Assembly (NCBI RefSeq): GCF_025420585.1
Contig: NZ_JAOEGB010000011.1
Coordinates: forward strand, 1-64,000
DNA from: Planotetraspora sp. A-T 1434
Lineage (GTDB): Bacteria > Actinomycetota > Actinomycetes > Streptosporangiales > Streptosporangiaceae
Direction: 5' to 3'
DNA length: 64,000 bases
The translations under genes and the position numbers were made by a program. The notes beneath the pieces were generated by a model. The model saw only the letters and a program-made list of their open reading frames with translations. It was not told the origin of the DNA and did not search any database. Shown here in pieces: positions 48,415 to 57,482 of the stretch. Within the stretch, counting starts at the first letter, position 1. The number at the start of each line of letters is the position of its first letter.

Positions 48415-48861
48415 TCAGCCGGACTGCGAGGTGTGGTGGTCGAGGACGCGGGCCAGCAGGCCGACCAGTTGCCGGCGTTCGGCCGCTGACAGCGGGGCGA
48501 GCAGTTCGTCCTGCACCTCGGAAAGCACGGTCTCGAGTTGCTCGAGCCGCCGCCGGCCCGCCGGAGTGATGGTGATGACGTTGCGGCGCCGGTCATCCGG
48601 ATCAGGCGCCCGGACGACCAGGCGCTGATCGACGAGTTCGTTCACCATCGCGACGGTGTCACTGCGGTCGATCCCCGTGCGCTGGCTGACAGCCGCCTGG
48701 CTCGCCGGGCCGTACTCATCGAGCGCGGCGAGGATCGCGAAGTGGTAGCCACGGGCGTCCACGGAGCCCAACCCCTCGGCCACCAGCCGATGCGCGTGCA
48801 GCGAGGTCTTGTTGATCAGCCAGCTGGCCTTCGCGCGCAGGCGGGTGGCCCCTATCTCCAT
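48415..48861 (-). CDS. MarR-family repressor of the adjacent exporter
   Basis: A 148-aa regulator from ATG 48861. The DNA-binding region reads GPASQAAVSQRTGIDRSDTV, AMVNELVDQRLVVRAPDPDD and RRRNVITITPAGRRRL. The dimerisation helix is at the C-terminus (LSAAERRQLVGLLARVLDHH). It is divergent from the DHA2-type MFS gene. A 28-bp perfect palindrome lies between them, 52 bp upstream of this start, and is the obvious operator for both. Likely induced by a drug-like exporter substrate. Confidence 0.93.
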   Translation of the reverse strand: MEIGATRLRAKASWLINKTSLHAHRLVAEGLGSVDARGYHFAILAALDEYGPASQAAVSQRTGIDRSDTVAMVNELVDQRLVVRAPDPDDRRRNVITITPAGRRRLEQLETVLSEVQDELLAPLSAAERRQLVGLLARVLDHHTSQSG

Positions 48862-48912
48862 GGGGGAAAGTCTAGCAATCCATTGGCACGGCCAACGATT
48901 TTCGGTATACCG

Positions 48913-48940
48913 TTGGTCAAGCCAACGTTGGCTTGACCAA
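48913..48940. promoter_or_regulatory. 28-bp perfect palindrome, MarR operator
   Basis: Half-site TTGGTCAAGCCAAC joined to its exact reverse complement. It sits 20 bp before the MFS start codon and 52 bp before the marR start, and would overlap both promoters. A weaker related word (TTGGCACGGCCAA) occurs at about 48881-48893. Confidence 0.85.
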
Positions 48941-48959
48941 TCGATTTCCGAGGATGGCC

Positions 48960-50402
48960 ATGACCACAACAGTCGGCTCCGCCCGGCTCCCCTCCGACCC
49001 CGCCGCTCCCGACCCCCGGCGCTGGTGGGCGCTCACCGCGGTCGCCACGGCTCAGTTGATGATCGGCCTCGATCTCACGATCGTGAACATCGCGCTGCCG
49101 TCGATGCAGAGATCACTGGACCTGTCGGACCCGGACCGCCAGTGGGTGATCACGCTCTTCGCTCTGGGCTACGGGGGCCTGCTGCTCCTGGGCGGCCGCC
49201 TGTCCGACCTCATCGGCCGCAGGCGCAGCCTGATGATCGGGCTGACCGGGTTCGCCCTGGCCTCCGCGCTCGGCGGAGCGGCGGTCACCCCGGCGATGCT
49301 GCTCACCTCCCGCGCCCTCCAGGGCGTCTTCGGTGCCCTGCTCACGCCGTCCGTGCTGGCGACCCTCGCCGCCACCTTCGCCACGCCCGCCGAGCGCGGA
49401 AAGGCGTTCGGCATCTACGGCACCGCCATGGGCAGCTCCTCCGGCCTGGGCGTCATCCTCGGCGGGCTCCTCACCGACTACCTCGACTGGCGCTGGTGCA
49501 TGTACGTGAACCTGCCCATCGCGGTCGCCGCCGGAGCCGGAGTGCTCTACGCCGTCCGTCCCGCCCCCCGCGCGACCGGCGTACGCGTCGACATCGCCGG
49601 CGCGCTGCTCGCCACCGCCGGCCTGATGGCCCTGGTATTCGGCTTCGCCCGAGCCGAACCCGACGGCTGGGGCGCGGCGACCACCGTCGGGCCACTGGCC
49701 GTCGGCGTCCTGGCACTGGTCGCCTTCGTGTGGGTGCAGAGCCGGGTCGCCGGCCCCCTGCTGCCGCTACGCGTGATCCTCGACCGCCGCCGGGGCGGGT
49801 CGTATCTGGCGGTGTTCAGCCTGGCGGTCGGCATGTTCGCCGCGCTGTTCTTCCTCACCTTCTATCTGCAGAATGTGCTCGGCTACTCACCGCTCCGGTC
49901 GGGCCTGGCCTTCTTGCCGCTCACCGCCGGGCTCATGGTCGGCGTGCGGATGGTGAGCCCCCTCCTGATGCGCGCGCCGGTGCGGTCGCTGCTCGTCCCC
50001 GGACTGCTGACCATCGCCTCCGGGCTCGCGCTGCTCGGTCTCATCCGGGTCGACAGCGGCTACTGGCTGCACGTGCTTCCCGTGTTCGCGCTGGTCGGTC
50101 TCGGCACCGGATGGGTGCTGGTCACCGCCAACAGCACCGCCACCCTCGGCGCCGGAGCCGACACCGCCGTGGCCGGCGCCATGGTCATGACCTCGCAGCA
50201 GATCGGCGCGTCCCTCGGCACCGCACTGCTCAGCACGATCGCCGGGACCGCCGCCGCGGACTATCTCCGCACGCATCCCGCGTCGGCCCCTCAGGCGGCC
50301 GTTCACGGCTTCACCGTCGCGAGCCTCGGCGCCGCGGGCTTCCTCTGCCTCGCCGCACTCGCGGTCTTCCTCATCACCGGCCGGGACAACTCCCAGCGTT
50401 AG
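48960..50402 (+). CDS. DHA2-type MFS drug exporter
   Basis: A 480-aa, 14-helix major facilitator of the EmrB/QacA type. ATG 48960 follows CGAGGATGGCC. Motif D1/A-like sequences are present: LTIVNIALPSMQRSLDLSD and GGRLSDLIGRRRSLMIGL. Motif C-like RALQGVFGALLTPSVLATLA follows, then GTAMGSSSGLGVILGGLLTD. Proton-driven export of hydrophobic drugs or dyes is likely. It is controlled by the adjacent MarR-family repressor through the 28-bp palindrome. Confidence 0.95.
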   Translation: MTTTVGSARLPSDPAAPDPRRWWALTAVATAQLMIGLDLTIVNIALPSMQRSLDLSDPDRQWVITLFALGYGGLLLLGGRLSDLIGRRRSLMIGLTGFALASALGGAAVTPAMLLTSRALQGVFGALLTPSVLATLAATFATPAERGKAFGIYGTAMGSSSGLGVILGGLLTDYLDWRWCMYVNLPIAVAAGAGVLYAVRPAPRATGVRVDIAGALLATAGLMALVFGFARAEPDGWGAATTVGPLAVGVLALVAFVWVQSRVAGPLLPLRVILDRRRGGSYLAVFSLAVGMFAALFFLTFYLQNVLGYSPLRSGLAFLPLTAGLMVGVRMVSPLLMRAPVRSLLVPGLLTIASGLALLGLIRVDSGYWLHVLPVFALVGLGTGWVLVTANSTATLGAGADTAVAGAMVMTSQQIGASLGTALLSTIAGTAAADYLRTHPASAPQAAVHGFTVASLGAAGFLCLAALAVFLITGRDNSQR

Positions 50403-50439
50403 CGAGCACCGATGCGTCCTCGCAGGCGTCGCCGCGGTG

Positions 50440-50610
50440 TCACGTCAGCAGCCACAGGGCCAGGCCGATGATCACAGCCCAGCAGAGGATCCCGGTCGCG
50501 GTGATGCCCATGAGGCCGCGGAGCCGGTAGCGCCTGCCGGGCCGGCCGTACGAAAGAAGGACGTCGAAGGGGGGCGAGTCTGACTGCTGAGCGGGCTGTC
50601 GCAGGATCAC
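50440..50610 (-). CDS. 56-aa single-helix membrane protein, RYRLRGL family
   Basis: Encoded from GTG 50610 with GGAG five bases upstream. It has a soluble N-terminus of 25 residues, the block RPGRRYRLRGLMGI, one TM helix (TATGILCWAVIIGLALWLLT) and a stop at 50440. It is homologous to the 40-aa protein at 21616-21738 (shared PGxRYRLRGL, similar helix and end). The function of these tiny membrane proteins is unknown. Conservation between the two copies is the best evidence that both are translated. Confidence 0.75.
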   Translation of the reverse strand: MILRQPAQQSDSPPFDVLLSYGRPGRRYRLRGLMGITATGILCWAVIIGLALWLLT

Positions 50611-50863
50611 GGTCGCTCCAGTGCGGTTCAGATGGAGACCTCTTCGGCGTCGTCTGCTACCCAGAATTGACCATCCATGTCATCACGCGGCGATAGGAAC
50701 TGTACGAGTGTGAGGGTCCGGGTCACCACCCGAGGCCGTCCGCTCCGCTCGCCGGCTCGTCGCGGAATCTTCTCATCGCATCACCGATGAGTTTCCGCGG
50801 GGGCGGACGTTTCATGTGTCGTAACCTCGGTGACCCCCACCGATCAGCCAAGGAGGCCGCATC

Positions 50864-51280
50864 GTGGACTGGACGCTTGAACTCGTGGTCGTGCCCGTTT
50901 CTGACGTGGACCGCGCGAAGACCTTCTACATCGACAACGCCGGATTCACCCTGGAAGTCGACCACAGCGCCGGGGAAGACTTCCGGGTGGTCCAGCTGAC
51001 GCCGCCCGGCTCGGCCTGCTCGATCGCCCTCATGCGCAACATCGCGGCGCCGGGCTCGCTGCAGGGCCTGCACCTGGTCGTCTCCGACATCGACGCGGCG
51101 CGCGCCGAGCTCCTCGGGCGGGGGATCGCCGCCAGCGAGATCTTCCACTTCGGGCCGAACGGCCAGACGCCGGGACCCGACCCGCAGCGCGCGAGCTACA
51201 ACTCGTTCTTGTCCTTCAGCGACCCGGACGGCAACGGCTGGCTGGTCCAGGAGGTCAAGCGCGACGGATCGCCCGCGTGA
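50864..51280 (+). CDS. VOC-family (glyoxalase-like) protein
   Basis: A 138-aa protein from GTG 50864 (GGAGG seven bases upstream). A single vicinal-oxygen-chelate unit pair: LELVVVPVSDVDRAKTFYID, GEDFRVVQLTPPGSACSIAL, LHLVVSDIDAARAELLGRGI and FSDPDGNGWLVQEV. Its stop overlaps the start of the sigma-factor gene (GTGA), so they are co-translated. Small VOC proteins often travel with SigJ-type sigma factors. The specific reaction is unknown. Confidence 0.9.
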   Translation: MDWTLELVVVPVSDVDRAKTFYIDNAGFTLEVDHSAGEDFRVVQLTPPGSACSIALMRNIAAPGSLQGLHLVVSDIDAARAELLGRGIAASEIFHFGPNGQTPGPDPQRASYNSFLSFSDPDGNGWLVQEVKRDGSPA

Positions 51281-52284
51281 TCATGAACTCGACGCGAGAA
51301 AACGCCACGCACATGCCGACCGATGAGATCCACGCCGCTCTGTCCGGCGACGAGTCCGCCTTCGCCGAGCTCACCGAGCGCCACCGGCGTGAGCTGCACG
51401 TCCACTGCTATCGGATGCTCGCCTCGTTCGACGAGGCCGAGGACGCCGTGCAGGAGACGCTCCTGCGGGCCTGGCGGAGCCGCGACAGCTTCGACGGCAG
51501 CTCTCTGTTCCGCGCGTGGCTCTACCGGATCGCCACGAACGTCTGTCTCGACATGCTCCGGCGCACTTCACGTCATCTGACGATGATGCACTCCTTCGCC
51601 GAGGTAACGTGGCTCCAGCCGTACCCCGACCGCCTGCTGGACGAGGTCGCGCCCAGCGACGAGCAGCCGGACGCGGTCGCGGTGGCGCGGGAGACGATCG
51701 AGCTGGCGTTCGTGGCCGCCATGCAGGTCCTTCCGCCGAGGCAGCGGGCGGCCTTCATCGCCCGTGACGTGCTCGGGTGGGCGGCCAGTGAAACCGCGGC
51801 CGCCCTGGACACGAGCGTCGCCGCGGCCAACAGCGCCCTCCAGCGCGCCCGCGCCACCATGCAGAACCACCTGCCGGCGCGCCGCGCCGAATGGCCCGCG
51901 CGGGAGCTGAACGAGGAGGAGCGCACCCTGCTCGGGCGGTTCATCGACGCGCACGAACGGTGTGACGCCGCAGCGGCCGTCGCCATCGCGGCGCAGGACC
52001 TCCGCATCACGATGCCGCCTCACCCCATGTGCTTCGAGGGGCTGGCGATGATCACCCCGCTGCTCGAACGCGCCCTGGGAGAGGACAGGGACGGCGACTG
52101 GCGCCTCCTGCCCACGCAGGCCAACCGGATGCCCACCGCCGCGAGCTACCTGCGCCGGCCCGGCGACTCCGAGTTCCGCGCGTTCAAGTTCGACGTCCTG
52201 CGCGTCGAGAACGGCGTGATCGCCGAGATCACGACCTTCGGCCCGGAGCTGTTCCCGGCGTTCGGCCTCCCGCCGACGCTCTGA
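51277..52284 (+). CDS. SigJ/SigG-like ECF sigma factor with SnoaL-type C-terminal domain
   Basis: A 335-aa protein from GTG 51277. Region 2 reads FAELTERHRRELHVHCYRML, EDAVQETLLRAWRSRDSFDG and FRAWLYRIATNVCLDMLRR. Region 4 reads LPPRQRAAFIARDVLGWAAS and TSVAAANSALQRARATMQ. The extra C-terminal domain of about 120 residues (LLGRFIDAHERCDAAAAVAI, FKFDVLRVENGVIAEITTFG) is SnoaL/NTF2-like, as in ECF41/ECF56-type factors where it controls activity without an anti-sigma factor. Full length. A long hairpin follows the stop codon by 15 bp. Confidence 0.92.
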   Translation: MIMNSTRENATHMPTDEIHAALSGDESAFAELTERHRRELHVHCYRMLASFDEAEDAVQETLLRAWRSRDSFDGSSLFRAWLYRIATNVCLDMLRRTSRHLTMMHSFAEVTWLQPYPDRLLDEVAPSDEQPDAVAVARETIELAFVAAMQVLPPRQRAAFIARDVLGWAASETAAALDTSVAAANSALQRARATMQNHLPARRAEWPARELNEEERTLLGRFIDAHERCDAAAAVAIAAQDLRITMPPHPMCFEGLAMITPLLERALGEDRDGDWRLLPTQANRMPTAASYLRRPGDSEFRAFKFDVLRVENGVIAEITTFGPELFPAFGLPPTL

Positions 52285-52299
52285 GGAGATCCCCGTACG

Positions 52300-52373
52300 G
52301 CACGGGCGTCGCCGAGCTGGGCGGCCTTCCGGCTTCAATCGGAAGGCACAGCCGCCCGGCTCGGCACCCGTGC
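52300..52373 (+). terminator. Long multi-segment hairpin after the sigma-factor gene
   Basis: Four nested helices of seven base pairs each: 52300-52306/52367-52373, 52311-52317/52359-52365, 52319-52325/52351-52357 and about 52325-52331/52340-52346, with small internal loops. Total length is 74 nt. It is more elaborate than the other terminators in the window. Confidence 0.65.
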
Positions 52374-52470
52374 TCGGGGGATCCGCCGGCCGGGCTTGAC
52401 GATCCCACCGAAGGATGATGGGATCCCACGTCAGCGTCGCGGTGCACCCGGCAGAGAGACCGCCGTGGGC

Positions 52471-53010
52471 ATGGAGGCGCCGAATCATGGGACGACCATG
52501 GAAACATCCAACGAGCCGAGCGGCCGCCTCGCGGCGTTCGGCAACCAGCTGATCGAAGTCCACCTCTGGCTCCGCGAGGAGCTCGCCCGGCTCCGTGAGG
52601 CCGTCGACGTCTACCTCGACGGCGGTGGGGACCGGCCCCGGGACCTGCGGGCGCACTGCCTGACCTTCTGCTCGGCGGTCGATCGGCATCACACCGGCGA
52701 AGACGGCGGGGCCTTCCCCGTCCTGGCTGAGCGATTCCCCGAGTTGCGGCCCGTGCTGGAGGAGCTGACACGCGACCATCACATGGTGGCCGACATCCTG
52801 CGCCGGCTGGAACACCTCCTCCGCGATCTGGAGCCCGTCGCGGCCGAGGCGCAACGCGTACGCGCCGAGCTGGACGGCCTGGCCGCCCTGCTGGAGTCGC
52901 ATTTCGTCTACGAAGAGAAACGGATCGTCTCGGCCCTCAATTCGCTGACCGCCCCCGGCTGGGACGCCTCCCGGCCCGGCTTCCTGCTGACCGGCATCAC
53001 CAGCGGCTAG
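52471..53010 (+). CDS. Hemerythrin-like domain protein
   Basis: About 179 aa (ATG 52471; ATG 52498 is an alternative). A four-helix hemerythrin-type domain: GNQLIEVHLWLREELARLRE, LTFCSAVDRHHTGEDGGAFP, FPELRPVLEELTRDHHMVAD and LESHFVYEEKRIVSAL. The His and Glu residues (VHLW, RHHTGED, DHHMV, HFVYEEK) fit a di-iron centre. Predicted oxygen or NO sensor/carrier, cytoplasmic. It ends 3 bp from the convergent WD40 gene. Confidence 0.88.
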   Translation: MEAPNHGTTMETSNEPSGRLAAFGNQLIEVHLWLREELARLREAVDVYLDGGGDRPRDLRAHCLTFCSAVDRHHTGEDGGAFPVLAERFPELRPVLEELTRDHHMVADILRRLEHLLRDLEPVAAEAQRVRAELDGLAALLESHFVYEEKRIVSALNSLTAPGWDASRPGFLLTGITSG

Positions 53011-53013
53011 TGC

Positions 53014-56000
53014 CTACGGGCAGATCTTCTCGTACGGCTCGCCCGGCAGGTACTGATCCCACTCCTGCCTGGTGAGGGGGCGACCGGCGATGGCGCAGAT
53101 CGAGGAGACCGGGTCGCGTGGCGGCCCGACATCCCACAGCCGAGCTCCATTGGTTCCGGTGGTCGCCAGGGTCCTACCGTCAGGGCTGAAAGCCGACGAT
53201 GTGAGGGACCCGGTGAGGGGAGGGCCGACCTGCTTGTAGGTGGCGAGATCCCACAGCCGGACACTGCCATCCTGGCTGCCGCCGGCCAGGCTCTTGCCGT
53301 CCGGGCTGAAGGCGAGCTCCGTGAGGAAGCCGGCGTGGCCGAGGGGAATGCCGATCTGCTTGCGGGTGGCGAGGCTCCACAGCCGCACAGTGCTCTCACC
53401 GGTGAGTCCGCCCTCGCCGCCGTCGGCCGGGGGCCCGCCCTCAGACCTCAAGGCGCCATCCCTCACCTCCCCGGTGGCGAGAGTCGTGCCGTCAGGGCTG
53501 AAGGCCAGCACCTCGACGTCGCCGGTGTGCCGGAAGGGGCCGCCGAGTTGCTCGCGGGTAACGGCGTCCCACAGCCGGACGGTGCCGTCGGCTTCACGGC
53601 CGGCGGCGGCCACGGTCCTGCCGCCCGGGCCGAAGGCCACAAGGTCGGCGAATCTCATGGAGTCACCGGTGAGCGGGCGGCCGATCCGTTTGTGGGTTGG
53701 GATGTCCCACAGCCGGACATCCTGGCCGGCGTCCACAGTGCCGAGGACCTTGCCGTCGGTGGTGAAGCTCATGTCGTAGACGGAGCCCCCGTGCTCGGTA
53801 AGGGCGGTTCCCGCCTGCTCGCGGGTGGCGACATCCCACAACCGAACAACGCCGTCTTGGCCACCGGTCGCCAAGGTCGTGCCGTCACGGCTGAAAGCCA
53901 GCACCGTGACATAGCCGGTCTTTCCACGGAGAGCACCACGCTGCTTGCGGGTGGCGGCGTCCCACAGCCAGACGGTGTCGTCGCCGACTGTGGCGAGGGT
54001 GGTCCGGTCAGGGCTGAAGGCCACCGCGTAGGCCGCGCCGACCTGATCCGTAAGTGGAGTGCCCGCCTGCTTCCCCCCGGCCGCATCCCACAACCGGACG
54101 GTGTCGTCACCGCCGACAGTGGCCAGGGTGGCGCCATCCGGGCTGAAGGCCATCGACCGGACAAAGCTGGGTTGCCCGGTGAGCGGGATGCCGAGCGGTT
54201 CGTGGGTGGCCAGATTCCACAGCCGGACACGGCCATCGTGGTCGGCGGCGGCCAGGGCCGTACGGCTGAGGGCCAGCGCCCTGACGCCGCCCTTGTGGCC
54301 GGCGAGGGGAGGTCCGATCGGTTTGTGGGCGGCCACGTCCCACAGCAGGACGCTGCCGTCGTCGCCACCGGTCGCCAGCGTCCTCCCATCGGGGCTGAAG
54401 CCCACGGCGGTGACGTCCTCCCTGGTGTGGCTCGCCGGGGAAGGGCTGATCCGTTCGTGGGTGGCGAGGTCCCACAGCCCGGTGCCGGGGCCGAATCCGA
54501 AGGTGGCCACGGTCTTGCCGTCCGGACTGAAGGCGACGGCGTCGGTCTCTTCGTCGCCCCTGAAGACGCCGCCGATCTGCTTGTGAGTGGCGAGGTCCCA
54601 CGTTCTTGCGCCATCTTCTCCCGCCGTGGCCAGGGTCCTGCCGTCCGGGCTGAAAGCCACCACGTGAACGGGCCCACTGTGGCCGGTGAGAGGGCTCCCC
54701 ACCTCCTTGTGGCCGGCCCTGTCCCACAGGCGTACGGTCCGGTCGTCACCGACTGTGGCGAGCGTCCCGCCGTCAGGGCTGAAGGCCACGGAGTGGACGG
54801 AGCCGGTATGGCCCGCGAGAGGACTCCCCACCTGCTTGCGGGTGGCCCTGTCCCACAGTCGTACGGTTCCGTCGTGGCCAGTGGTGGCCAAGGTCGCGCC
54901 GTCAGGGCTGAAGGTCACGGACGTGGCGTCGTCCAAGATGCCTCGGATGGGCATCGCCAGAGCGTTCAGCATGGCGTGGCGGGCTTCGTCCGTGGCGGCG
55001 AAGTGCCCCGCGGCGGCGGCCAGTAGCCCGGACACGACGACGTCGGTGCCGGTCAGGCTGATGCTCTGCGCGGCCAGCTGTCGCGACAGAGCGTCTTTGT
55101 GCCGGGCCTCGGCCGTACGCTCCGACCTGACGGCGGCCAGGGACGCGAGCGAAGCTATGAGGGATAGAGCAGTCAAACCGGCCACGCCGATGCGTGCCCA
55201 GCGCCTGCGGCGAGTGGCGGCCTGCTCGGCGCGTTCGGCGGCGTGCTTGGAAGCGGCGAGGAACTCCTCGGCCGTCTCCCCCATGGGTGGGTAACGGCCG
55301 GGGTCGGCATCCCAGCCGGCGCGGGCCTGCCGGACGGCCGTCAGGCGAGCGCCCTGATAGAGGAACGACGGGTCTTCGCCATGATCGCTCCAGTCGCGGG
55401 CGTCGTCGAGGAGCTGGCCGTATACGGCGTGCCCGGCCTGATCCTCGCTCAGCCAGCCGCGTAACCGCGGCCACGCCTGCAGCAGGCAGTCATGGGCGAT
55501 CTCCGCGGTCGTGTCGTTGAGCACGATCAGCCGTCTGGCGGTGAAAGCGTCCAGGACCGCGTCGACGTCATCGGCGTGATCGCCCTGACCGTACAGCTCG
55601 GTTCGGCTCACGCGGCGGCGGGCGAGCTGTCCGTCACGGGAGACCAACGTCATCCGGTGGAAGACGCTTCGGGCGATGACCTGCCGGTCCGGCGGAAGAC
55701 CGTCGTAAACCGTGTCCGCGCTGGTCTGCACGGCGTGCTCGATGCCGCCCCCCAGGCCGTATCCACGGCTGGTCAACCGGTTACCCTCGCGGTTCTCCCA
55801 GGTCAGCAGCATCGCCTGGGACAGCAGAGGCAGCACACCCGCGCCGTAGCCGTCCCGTGAGCCGAGCTCATCCAAAATGGCGTCAGCGAGCCCGGATTCG
55901 AGCTCCAGGCCGGCGGCCGCGGCCGGGCCCGCGATGACGCGGCGCAGCTCGGGCCCGGTCATCGGGCCGACCACGAACTGCCCGTCCTGCAGCGCTTCGG

Positions 56001-57300
56001 CCAATGCCGGATAGCCGGCGCATCGATCGGCCAGGTCACCGCGTACGGCCACGACGATCAGCGCGCGGGGCTGCTGGTCCGGCCCAGTCGGCAGCGTGCC
56101 GGCCGAGGTCAACGCCGAGATGAACGCCTCCCTCTGGCCGGTTTCGCCGGACGTGAAGACCTCCTCGAACTGGTCCACTACCATCACCAGACGCGCCCGA
56201 TCCGGGCTGCCAGAAGCGATCATGGCTTGCCGTACGAGCAGGTGAGTGTCGTGCGGGTGGTCGGCCAGGGCACGCCGGACAGCGACCGGGTCCGCGGCGC
56301 CCAGAGCCGCCAGATGGGTGGCCAACTCGTCCAGCGGCGCCCGGGTCGGGGTGATGAGAAGCCGCGGCCACTGCTCAGATCCCGGCACGGGAAGCAGTCC
56401 GCGAGCCAGGGCGGGCAGCAGCCCCGCGCGTAACAGCGAGGATTTGCCCGCCCCGGAGGCGCCGGTGACCACCACCGTTCCCGGCCCGCTCAGCCGTTCG
56501 GCCAGCTTGCCCACCAGACGCGCGGTCGCCTGCTCCCGCCCGTAGAAGATCGGGGCATGGTCGGCCTCGAACGGCCACAGCCCTCGGTAGGGGCTGCCGC
56601 GCTCCCATCGCGTGACGTCCGCGTCTTCTCGACGGGCCTGCTTGAGGATCGCCAGGTCCTCGCGGATGAGCATCAGCTGAGTCGATTGCTCCCGCATCCG
56701 GTCGCGGTCGTGGCGTTGCTCGGCATCCTGACGATGCAGGGTCTCCTGGATCGCCGAGGCGGCCCGGTCGATGCCGGCGAGCAGGAAGGCGAACTCCGCG
56801 AATTCGGCGCTGAGCGCGGCGAACGCCTGGGCCACCTGTGCCTGCAGGACCCGGTTGCCGCTGTCGATGGCCACTTCCAGGGCGACACCCGCGGCGTCGA
56901 TCTCGCGCAGCATCGCCGCGATCTCCGCCCTGAGGCGCTCGCCGTGGGCGTTGCCGGTGGCGAGCATCTGCCCGATCCGCTCATACAACTCCCGCTCGAC
57001 CTCGTCAGGCCGGGGTTCGCCGGTACGGCGGCGCAGCACGACCAGCGACCCGCTGATCACCTGGCTGAGGATGTTGGTCCCGACTCCGGCCGCCACGCCG
57101 ATGCCTGCCAGGGCTACTTCACCCGGTGGCGCCAATGCCAACGGGGCCAAGGCACCGGCGGAGAGCGCGGCCAGCAGCGCCGGGGGCGTCATCTTCGCCA
57201 TACCGGCCGACGCCTGCCGCGCCACCGCCGCCGCCAGCCCCGCACGGGCCTGCTCCCGCGCAGCGCGGGCTCTCGGCTGTTCGCTATCGGCCGCCATCAA
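53014..57300 (-). CDS. Giant nSTAND NTPase with 14 WD40 repeats
   Basis: A 1428-aa single protein. Residues 1-95 include a hydrophobic hairpin-like region (PPALLAALSAGALAPLALAP, ISGSLVVL). A coiled-coil segment follows (about 100-240). The nSTAND1 NTPase domain begins SPYRGLWPFEADHAPIFYGR, with Walker A TGASGAGKSSLLRAGLL and Walker B RLVMVVDQFEEVFT. One further TM-like helix occurs near residue 735. Fourteen WD40 blades (FSPDGxTLATxGxDGTVRLWD) run from about 790 to 1400, with a PxSxICAIAGRPLTRQEWDQ tail. STAND proteins act as signal-triggered switches, some in defence or conflict. The effector here is unclear. Confidence 0.9.
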   Translation of the reverse strand: MMAADSEQPRARAAREQARAGLAAAVARQASAGMAKMTPPALLAALSAGALAPLALAPPGEVALAGIGVAAGVGTNILSQVISGSLVVLRRRTGEPRPDEVERELYERIGQMLATGNAHGERLRAEIAAMLREIDAAGVALEVAIDSGNRVLQAQVAQAFAALSAEFAEFAFLLAGIDRAASAIQETLHRQDAEQRHDRDRMREQSTQLMLIREDLAILKQARREDADVTRWERGSPYRGLWPFEADHAPIFYGREQATARLVGKLAERLSGPGTVVVTGASGAGKSSLLRAGLLPALARGLLPVPGSEQWPRLLITPTRAPLDELATHLAALGAADPVAVRRALADHPHDTHLLVRQAMIASGSPDRARLVMVVDQFEEVFTSGETGQREAFISALTSAGTLPTGPDQQPRALIVVAVRGDLADRCAGYPALAEALQDGQFVVGPMTGPELRRVIAGPAAAAGLELESGLADAILDELGSRDGYGAGVLPLLSQAMLLTWENREGNRLTSRGYGLGGGIEHAVQTSADTVYDGLPPDRQVIARSVFHRMTLVSRDGQLARRRVSRTELYGQGDHADDVDAVLDAFTARRLIVLNDTTAEIAHDCLLQAWPRLRGWLSEDQAGHAVYGQLLDDARDWSDHGEDPSFLYQGARLTAVRQARAGWDADPGRYPPMGETAEEFLAASKHAAERAEQAATRRRRWARIGVAGLTALSLIASLASLAAVRSERTAEARHKDALSRQLAAQSISLTGTDVVVSGLLAAAAGHFAATDEARHAMLNALAMPIRGILDDATSVTFSPDGATLATTGHDGTVRLWDRATRKQVGSPLAGHTGSVHSVAFSPDGGTLATVGDDRTVRLWDRAGHKEVGSPLTGHSGPVHVVAFSPDGRTLATAGEDGARTWDLATHKQIGGVFRGDEETDAVAFSPDGKTVATFGFGPGTGLWDLATHERISPSPASHTREDVTAVGFSPDGRTLATGGDDGSVLLWDVAAHKPIGPPLAGHKGGVRALALSRTALAAADHDGRVRLWNLATHEPLGIPLTGQPSFVRSMAFSPDGATLATVGGDDTVRLWDAAGGKQAGTPLTDQVGAAYAVAFSPDRTTLATVGDDTVWLWDAATRKQRGALRGKTGYVTVLAFSRDGTTLATGGQDGVVRLWDVATREQAGTALTEHGGSVYDMSFTTDGKVLGTVDAGQDVRLWDIPTHKRIGRPLTGDSMRFADLVAFGPGGRTVAAAGREADGTVRLWDAVTREQLGGPFRHTGDVEVLAFSPDGTTLATGEVRDGALRSEGGPPADGGEGGLTGESTVRLWSLATRKQIGIPLGHAGFLTELAFSPDGKSLAGGSQDGSVRLWDLATYKQVGPPLTGSLTSSAFSPDGRTLATTGTNGARLWDVGPPRDPVSSICAIAGRPLTRQEWDQYLPGEPYEKICP

Positions 57301-57482
57301 AGGTCACCCAACCGGGAGTCCGGACAGTGAAGCTTCCATCGAGCTATCGCTGAAATGCCGGCATGCGCTACCGAGCTATGAGCGTCACCCGGGCGGAGGA
57401 TGCAGGGTGCGTCCCGTCTGGTCCAAACCCCATTTTCCCACCTAGCCTGGGCATATAGAGGTCGAGGGGAGGCCCGGGGGTG

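Noticed and set aside
46806-48569. 587-codon plus-strand ORF
   Set aside because: Antisense of the aminotransferase; no recognisable protein pattern.
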